The position numbers and the translations under genes were made by a program. Of a DNA stretch of 64,000 nucleotides, positions 59,214-64,000 are shown piece by piece (within the stretch, counting starts at the first letter, position 1; every line of letters begins with the position of its first letter). The notes under the pieces were generated by a model, which ran no database searches, was not told where the DNA came from, and saw only the letters and a list, made by a program, of their open reading frames with translations. The stretch is from Pseudotabrizicola alkalilacus (GTDB lineage: Bacteria > Pseudomonadota > Alphaproteobacteria > Rhodobacterales > Rhodobacteraceae), in contig NZ_QWEY01000005.1 of NCBI RefSeq assembly GCF_003443995.1, positions 1 through 64,000 of the forward strand, given 5' to 3'.

Positions 59214-59933
59214 ATGAACTCTGCCGACAGACAGACTCATGGTTCCGGGAAGTTGATGGCGAAGAAACCTGCAGGCGCGGCTTTTGCTTTGGGGCGACGA
59301 ATCCGAAGCCGCCGGCAGATGATGTCGATGACTTTGCAGGAACTCAGCAACGCGTGTGGTGTTTCGGTGAGCTACATCAGCCAGGTTGAACGCGACAACG
59401 CGGTGCCGACCCTTGGCACGCTGGCCGAGATTGCGGCGGCGCTTGATGTCAGTATCGATTTTTTCATCGCATCCCCCCGGCAGTCTGACAGTGTGACCCG
59501 CGCCGGTGCCCGGCACCGCTTTTCGGTCGCGGGCCATTCTGTCTTGTATGAAACCATCGGCGCAGAGTTTCCGGGGCATGAGCTGACATCGTTCGTGCTG
59601 AATGTGCCGCCCGGCTATCATTCTGAAACCGTTCAGCACTTTGGCGAAGAGATCATCTTTGTGCTCGAAGGGACGTTCCTGCAGGTCGTGGATGGGCAGG
59701 AGGTTTTGCTGCAGGCGGGCGACAGCATGCATTATCTGGGCCAGCATCCGCATTCCTATTCCAATCCGGGCGACCAGATGGCGCGGGTGTTGTGGACCGG
59801 CAAGATGCTGCACGGCGCCACCCCGTCTGACTATGCGCCGCGCAAAGGCTCTGCCGGGGCAACCCCGGCCAGCACGCCACATCATGAGCGCGAAAACGCG
59901 CCTGAAGATGCAACCGTTTCACCCGCCAAATGA
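59214..59933 (+). CDS. XRE-family regulator with C-terminal cupin
   Basis: A 239-aa protein; ATG 59256 is an alternative giving 225 aa. Residues 25-85 are a classic helix-turn-helix: LGRRIRSRRQMMSMTLQELS, NACGVSVSYISQVERDNAVP. From about 130 a cupin_2 domain (HFGEEIIFVLEGTFLQVVDG, LLQAGDSMHYLGQHPHSYSN) binds a small effector or metal. Such XRE-cupins often control an adjacent amino-acid, polyamine or peptide uptake operon; the transporter genes follow 42 bp later in the same direction. Confidence 0.9.
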   Translation: MNSADRQTHGSGKLMAKKPAGAAFALGRRIRSRRQMMSMTLQELSNACGVSVSYISQVERDNAVPTLGTLAEIAAALDVSIDFFIASPRQSDSVTRAGARHRFSVAGHSVLYETIGAEFPGHELTSFVLNVPPGYHSETVQHFGEEIIFVLEGTFLQVVDGQEVLLQAGDSMHYLGQHPHSYSNPGDQMARVLWTGKMLHGATPSDYAPRKGSAGATPASTPHHERENAPEDATVSPAK

Positions 59934-59975
59934 CCCGGCGCGTGTAAATCTCTCCAGAACAGGGAAACCAAGAGA

Positions 59976-61568
59976 ATGAAAAAACTCATGCTATTCGCGT
60001 CGGTGCTTGCGATGAGCGCCGCAGCTGCACAGGCAAAGACCTTTGTCTATTGCTCGGAAGCCTCGCCCGAGGGCTTTGACCCGGCCCCATTCACCGCAGG
60101 CGGCACCTTTGACGCTTCGGCACACCCGATCTTCAACCGTCTGACGGAATTCAAGAAAGGCACGACCGAGGTCGAGCCGGGTCTTGCCGAAAGCTGGGAG
60201 GTGTCGGAAGACGGCACCGAATACACCTTCAAGCTGCGTCAGGGCGTGAAGTGGCAGTCGAACGCAGCTTTCACCCCGACGCGTGACTTCAACGCCGATG
60301 ACGTGATCTTTTCCTATGATCGTCAGGGCAATGCCGAAAACCCGTGGCACCAGTATATCCCCGGCATCACCTACGAATACTACACCTCGATGGACATGCA
60401 GAACCTGATCAAATCGGTCGAAAAAATCGACGATTACACGGTCAAGTTCACGCTGAGCCAGCCCGAGGCACCGTTCCTGGCCAACATCGCCATGCCTTTC
60501 GCCTCGATCGTGTCGAAAGAATATGCCGATGCGCTGGATGCAGCGGGCACCCGCGAAGAGATGAACAACACGCCGATCGGCACCGGGCCGTTCAAGTTCG
60601 TGGCCTATCAGAAAGACGCGGTGATCCGGTACACCAAGAACCCGGATTACTGGGGCACGGCACCGATCATTGACGACCTGATCTTTGCGATCACCCCGGA
60701 TGCTGCCGTGCGTCTGCAAAAGCTGAAAGCCGGCGAATGCCATCTGATGCCTTATCCGGCACCGGCGGACATCGACACCATCAAGGCCGATCCCAACCTG
60801 ACGCTGGACGAGCAGGCCGGTCTGAACGTCGGCTATCTGGCCTATAACACCACTCAGGCTCCGTTTGATAACCCCAAGGTCCGCAAGGCCCTGAACATGG
60901 CGATCAACAAGGACGCCATCGTCGAGGCGGTGTTCCAGGGCGCGGCCCTGCCAGCCAAGAACCCGATCCCGCCGACCATGTGGTCGTATAACGAGGCGAT
61001 CGAGGACGACGCCTATGATCCGGAAGCGTCCAAGGCGATGCTGGAAGCCGAAGGCGTCACGGGTCTGTCGATGAAGATCTGGGCGATGCCGGTGCAGCGC
61101 CCCTATATGCCGAACGCGCGTCGGACCGCCGAACTGATGCAGGAAGACCTGTCCAAGGTCGGCGTCACGGTCGAGATCGTGTCCTATGAGTGGGGCGAGT
61201 ATCTGGCCAAGTCGATGGAAGCCGGGCGTGACGGCGCGGTGATGTTGGGCTGGACCGGCGACAACGGCGACCCGGACAACTTCCTGTCGGTTCTGCTGTC
61301 CTGCGCTTCGGCAGGTGAGGGCGGGGCAAACCGCGCCTTCTGGTGCAACGACGAGTTCTCGGCGCTGCTGAACGATGCCAAAGTGACTGCCGACCCGGCA
61401 GAGCGCACCGCGCTCTACGAGCAGGCTCAGGTGATCTTCAAGGAGCAGGCGCCTTGGTTCACCATCGCACACTCGACGCAGTATGTGCCGATGTCGAACA
61501 AGGTGTCGGGTTTCGTGATGAGCCCGTTGGGCGACTTCACCTTTGACACCGTGGATATCGCTGAATAA
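59976..61568 (+). CDS. Peptide ABC transporter, periplasmic binding protein (DppA-type)
   Basis: A 530-aa protein. Signal peptide MKKLMLFASVLAMSAAAAQA is cleaved before KTFVYCSEASPEGFDPAPFT. SBP_bac_5 features: LAESWEVSEDGTEYTFKLRQ, FKFVAYQKDAVIRYTKNPDY and VRKALNMAINKDAIVEAVFQ. AVMLGWTGDNGDPDNFLSVL is close to DppA (WTGDNGDPDNFL), pointing to dipeptides or similar cationic ligands. Followed by a strong attenuator hairpin and the permease genes. Confidence 0.95.
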   Translation: MKKLMLFASVLAMSAAAAQAKTFVYCSEASPEGFDPAPFTAGGTFDASAHPIFNRLTEFKKGTTEVEPGLAESWEVSEDGTEYTFKLRQGVKWQSNAAFTPTRDFNADDVIFSYDRQGNAENPWHQYIPGITYEYYTSMDMQNLIKSVEKIDDYTVKFTLSQPEAPFLANIAMPFASIVSKEYADALDAAGTREEMNNTPIGTGPFKFVAYQKDAVIRYTKNPDYWGTAPIIDDLIFAITPDAAVRLQKLKAGECHLMPYPAPADIDTIKADPNLTLDEQAGLNVGYLAYNTTQAPFDNPKVRKALNMAINKDAIVEAVFQGAALPAKNPIPPTMWSYNEAIEDDAYDPEASKAMLEAEGVTGLSMKIWAMPVQRPYMPNARRTAELMQEDLSKVGVTVEIVSYEWGEYLAKSMEAGRDGAVMLGWTGDNGDPDNFLSVLLSCASAGEGGANRAFWCNDEFSALLNDAKVTADPAERTALYEQAQVIFKEQAPWFTIAHSTQYVPMSNKVSGFVMSPLGDFTFDTVDIAE

Positions 61569-61594
61569 GCGGGCGACACTTTTCTGAAACCGGG

Positions 61595-61625
61595 CGCGCG
61601 GGGGGCAAGACCTCCCGCGCGTTTT
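61595..61625 (+). terminator. Hairpin with T-run after the binding-protein gene
   Basis: Eleven-base GC arms at 61595-61605 and 61611-61621 (one G-T pair) are followed by four T residues. Sited between binding-protein and permease genes, it probably gives partial termination, so more binding protein than membrane subunits is made. Confidence 0.75.
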
Positions 61626-61641
61626 ACAAGGACAATGGCGC

Positions 61642-62649
61642 ATGGTCCGGTTCATCCTTTCCAAACTTCTGTATCTGGTCCCGACATTCATCGGGATCAC
61701 CATCATTGCTTTCAGCTTTGTGCGCATCCTGCCCGGTGATCCGGTGCTGTTGATGGCGGGCGAGCGCGGGGTGTCTCCGGAGCGGCATGCAGAGCTGTCG
61801 GCGCTGCTGGGCTATGACAAGCACGTAGTGCTGCAATATTTCGACTTCATGGGTCGGTTGCTGCAAGGCGATCTTGGCAACTCGCTGGTGACAAAACGGC
61901 CGGTGCTGGACGAGTTCCTGTCGCTGTTTCCGGCGACGGTTGAACTCGGTCTGTGCGCGATCATCATCGCCACCCTGATCGGTGTGCCGGTGGGTGTGCT
62001 GGCCGCGATCAAGCGCGGCAGCTGGTTTGATCAGGTGTCAATGACGGCGGCGCTGGTCGGGTTTTCGATGCCGATTTTCTGGTGGGGGCTTTTGCTGATC
62101 ATCTTCTTTTCCGGCATCCTTGGCTGGACCCCGGTATCGGGGCGGATCAGCCTGATGTATTATTTCCCCGATGTGACCGGGTTCATGCTGATTGACAGTG
62201 TGATTTCGGGGCAGAAGGGCGCGTTCGTCTCTGCCCTGCGGCACCTGATCCTGCCGTCGGTGGTGCTGGCGACGATCCCGCTGGCGGTGATCGCGCGGCA
62301 GACCCGCTCGGCCATGCTGGAGGTGCTGGGCGAAGATTACGTGCGCACCGCGCGGGCCAAGGGGATGCCGCAGTACCGGGTGATCGGCATTCATGCGTTG
62401 CGCAATGCGATGATCCCGGTGGTGACCACGATCGGTTTGCAGATCGGCGTGCTGATGGCCGGGGCGATCCTGACGGAGACCATTTTTTCGTGGCCGGGGA
62501 TCGGCAAGTGGATGATCGATTCCATCTCGCGCCGGGATTATCCGGTGGTGCAATCGGGGCTTTTGCTGATTGCGGCGCTGGTGATGGTGGTGAACCTGCT
62601 GGTTGACCTGACTTACGGCCTTATCAATCCGAGGATCCGCATCAAATGA
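61642..62649 (+). CDS. Peptide ABC transporter permease (DppB-type)
   Basis: A 335-aa permease with six predicted helices. The typical N terminus of DppB (FILSKLLYLVPTFIGITIIA, FSFVRILPGDPVLLMAGERG) is followed by the EAA loop DYVRTARAKGMPQYRVIGIH and ALRNAMIPVVT. It forms the channel with the DppC-type subunit, whose gene it overlaps by ATGA. Motifs and length are standard for the family. Confidence 0.95.
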   Translation: MVRFILSKLLYLVPTFIGITIIAFSFVRILPGDPVLLMAGERGVSPERHAELSALLGYDKHVVLQYFDFMGRLLQGDLGNSLVTKRPVLDEFLSLFPATVELGLCAIIIATLIGVPVGVLAAIKRGSWFDQVSMTAALVGFSMPIFWWGLLLIIFFSGILGWTPVSGRISLMYYFPDVTGFMLIDSVISGQKGAFVSALRHLILPSVVLATIPLAVIARQTRSAMLEVLGEDYVRTARAKGMPQYRVIGIHALRNAMIPVVTTIGLQIGVLMAGAILTETIFSWPGIGKWMIDSISRRDYPVVQSGLLLIAALVMVVNLLVDLTYGLINPRIRIK

Positions 62650-63563
62650 ATGACCAACTGAATGCAACGGCCCCGGTGCGGTTGACGGATGCGCAGATCC
62701 GCCGCCAGATGATCGGCGAGTTCTGGTTCTATTTCCGGCAGAACCGCGGCGCGGTGGTCGGGCTGGTGGTGTTCGCGCTGCTGGTGCTGGTGGCGTTTCT
62801 GGCACCGGTTCTGGCGCCGCACAGCCCGACAGATCAGTACCGCGACGCCCTGCTGGTGCCGCCGATCTGGCAAGAGGGCGGGCGCAGCGGGTTTCTGCTG
62901 GGCACCGATGCGGTGGGGCGCGATATGCTGTCGCGGCTGATTTACGGCTCGCAGTATTCGCTGTTCATCGGTGTGGTCGTGGTGTCGATCGCGCTGGTGG
63001 GCGGCATCATCATCGGGCTGTTGGCCGGGTTCTTTGGCGGCTGGGTTGATAATGTGATCATGCGGGTGATGGATGTGATCCTGGCGTTTCCGTCGCTGCT
63101 GCTGGCCTTGGTGCTGGTGGCGGTCTTGGGGCCGGGGCTGACCAATGCGATGATTGCGATTGCCATCGTGTATCAGCCGCACTTTGCCCGGCTGACCCGC
63201 GCTGCCGTGATGTCGGAAATGAAGCGCGACTATGTCACCGCCGCGCGGGTGGCGGGGGCAGGGCGGCTGCGGCTGATGTTCCGCACCATTCTGCCGAACT
63301 GTCTGGCCCCGCTGATCGTGCAGGCCACGCTTTCGTTCTCCTCCGCGGTGCTCGACTCGGCGGCCCTTGGCTTTCTGGGCATGGGCGCGCAGCCGCCGTC
63401 GCCGGAATGGGGCACCATGCTCGCCGAAGCGCGCGAATTCATTCTGCGCGCCTGGTGGGTGGTGACCTTCCCGGGTCTGGCGATCCTGATTTCGGTGCTG
63501 GCGATCAACCTGACCGGTGACGGTCTGCGCGATGCGCTTGACCCCAAGCTGAAGCGGAGCTGA
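62646..63563 (+). CDS. Peptide ABC transporter permease (DppC-type)
   Basis: A 305-aa permease. It has the OppC_N leader segment (FWFYFRQNRGAVVGLVVFAL), LGTDAVGRDMLSRLIYGSQY, the EAA loop DYVTAARVAGAGRLRLMFRT, and LGFLGMGAQPPSPEWGTMLA. Partner of the preceding permease in the same complex. The ATPase gene follows five bases after its stop. Typical of di- and oligopeptide importers. Confidence 0.95.
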   Translation: MNDQLNATAPVRLTDAQIRRQMIGEFWFYFRQNRGAVVGLVVFALLVLVAFLAPVLAPHSPTDQYRDALLVPPIWQEGGRSGFLLGTDAVGRDMLSRLIYGSQYSLFIGVVVVSIALVGGIIIGLLAGFFGGWVDNVIMRVMDVILAFPSLLLALVLVAVLGPGLTNAMIAIAIVYQPHFARLTRAAVMSEMKRDYVTAARVAGAGRLRLMFRTILPNCLAPLIVQATLSFSSAVLDSAALGFLGMGAQPPSPEWGTMLAEAREFILRAWWVVTFPGLAILISVLAINLTGDGLRDALDPKLKRS

Positions 63564-63567
63564 GCGT

Positions 63568-64000
63568 ATGGCCCTTTTGAACATCAGAAACCTGAGCGTC
63601 AAATTCGCCACCGCCACCGGCAGCTTTACCGCCGTGGATGGCATCGACGTGCATGTTGACAAAGGTGAAGTGCTGGCCATCGTGGGCGAGTCCGGGTCGG
63701 GCAAATCGGTGTCGATGCTGGCGGTGATGGGTCTGTTGCCCGACACCGCCACCATCACCGCCGACGAGATGACCTATGACGGGCAGGATATTTCCAACCT
63801 GTCCGCAGCCGAACGGCGGCGGCTGATCGGGCGCGAGATCACGATGATCTTTCAGGAGCCTGTTGCCTCGCTCAACCCGTCGTTCACGGTGGGGTTCCAG
63901 ATCGAGGAAGTGCTGCGGCTGAACCTTGGCCTGTCAAACCGTGAGGCCCGCGCCAAGGCGCTGGACCTGTTCCGCGCTGTCGGCATCCCCGAGCCCGAGG
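63568..64000 (+). CDS. Peptide ABC transporter ATP-binding protein (DppD-type), truncated by window end
   Basis: 144 codons are present. The N terminus is LLNIRNLSVKFATATGSFTA, Walker A GESGSGKSVSM is near residue 40, and the Q-loop region MIFQEPVASLNPSFTVGFQI near 95 is the hallmark of OppD/DppD ATPases. The signature, Walker B and C-terminal oligopeptide extension lie beyond 64000. It follows the permease genes closely and should energise them, probably with a DppF partner outside the window. Confidence 0.93.
   Translation, partial: MALLNIRNLSVKFATATGSFTAVDGIDVHVDKGEVLAIVGESGSGKSVSMLAVMGLLPDTATITADEMTYDGQDISNLSAAERRRLIGREITMIFQEPVASLNPSFTVGFQIEEVLRLNLGLSNREARAKALDLFRAVGIPEPE

Overview
The window reads as a high-GC alphaproteobacterium, most likely of the Rhodobacterales (Paracoccaceae or roseobacter type). 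The support is the overall codon use, the DnaE2 relic, the style of the ABC transporter and tetronate-catabolism genes, and prophage relics of a type common in that order. No rRNA or species marker is present, so placement stops there.

Left third (1-30.5 kb): an initiator tRNA-Met gene (81-157) is followed by about 30 kb of accessory DNA. A 15-bp exact copy of the tRNA 3' end recurs at 30404-30418, directly upstream of a terminator that probably once belonged to the tRNA. A shorter copy lies at 30303-30314. I read this as an integrated island without a visible integrase. It holds a STAND-like ATPase with eleven 47-residue TPR-type repeats, a phage lipoprotein joined to a dnaE2 tail fragment, a DUF262/HNH (GmrSD/SspE-like) nuclease, a HEPN-LOTUS gene broken by an amber codon, and sbcCD. 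Divergent from sbcD runs a chain of eight cistrons (12888-30223) linked by stop/start overlaps: a WYL repressor (BrxR/CapW type), a short BrxA-like protein, a 1045-aa unknown protein, a 2016-aa DUF1998-type helicase, two 21-codon micro-ORFs, a 1945-aa AAA ATPase and a 342-aa protein with a HEPN-like RN-H motif. This is the best candidate for an undescribed anti-phage system. It resembles Druantia and BREX in parts but lacks the hallmark genes of a complete copy of either.

Middle (30.6-37.3 kb): three coupled, AT-richer minus-strand genes (unknown, nucleotide-cyclase-like, DUF6883-like) form another possible defence or conflict cassette. Prophage lysis genes (holin, amidase, small ORFs) abut a truncated SulP transporter and an internally deleted NYN-domain gene.

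Right part (37.3-64 kb): mostly metabolic chromosome. A Nudix hydrolase and an MFS transporter precede a carbohydrate locus: aldehyde dehydrogenase, PdxA2, DeoR, DUF1537 kinase, RpiR, a CUT1-type sugar ABC transporter, a class I aldolase and a PfkB kinase. Together these could turn an imported sugar into DHAP through a tetronate branch. Then come a DUF1989 gene and a second prophage scar (52.7-56.0 kb). The scar carries a helicase fragment, head-tail genes and a CdiA-CT-like toxin/immunity pair whose toxin is fused to a phage structural protein, all next to a broken MbnP gene. The window ends with a BaeSR-like two-component system, a PAP2 phosphatase, an XRE-cupin regulator and a peptide (Dpp-type) ABC transporter whose ATPase gene runs off the end.
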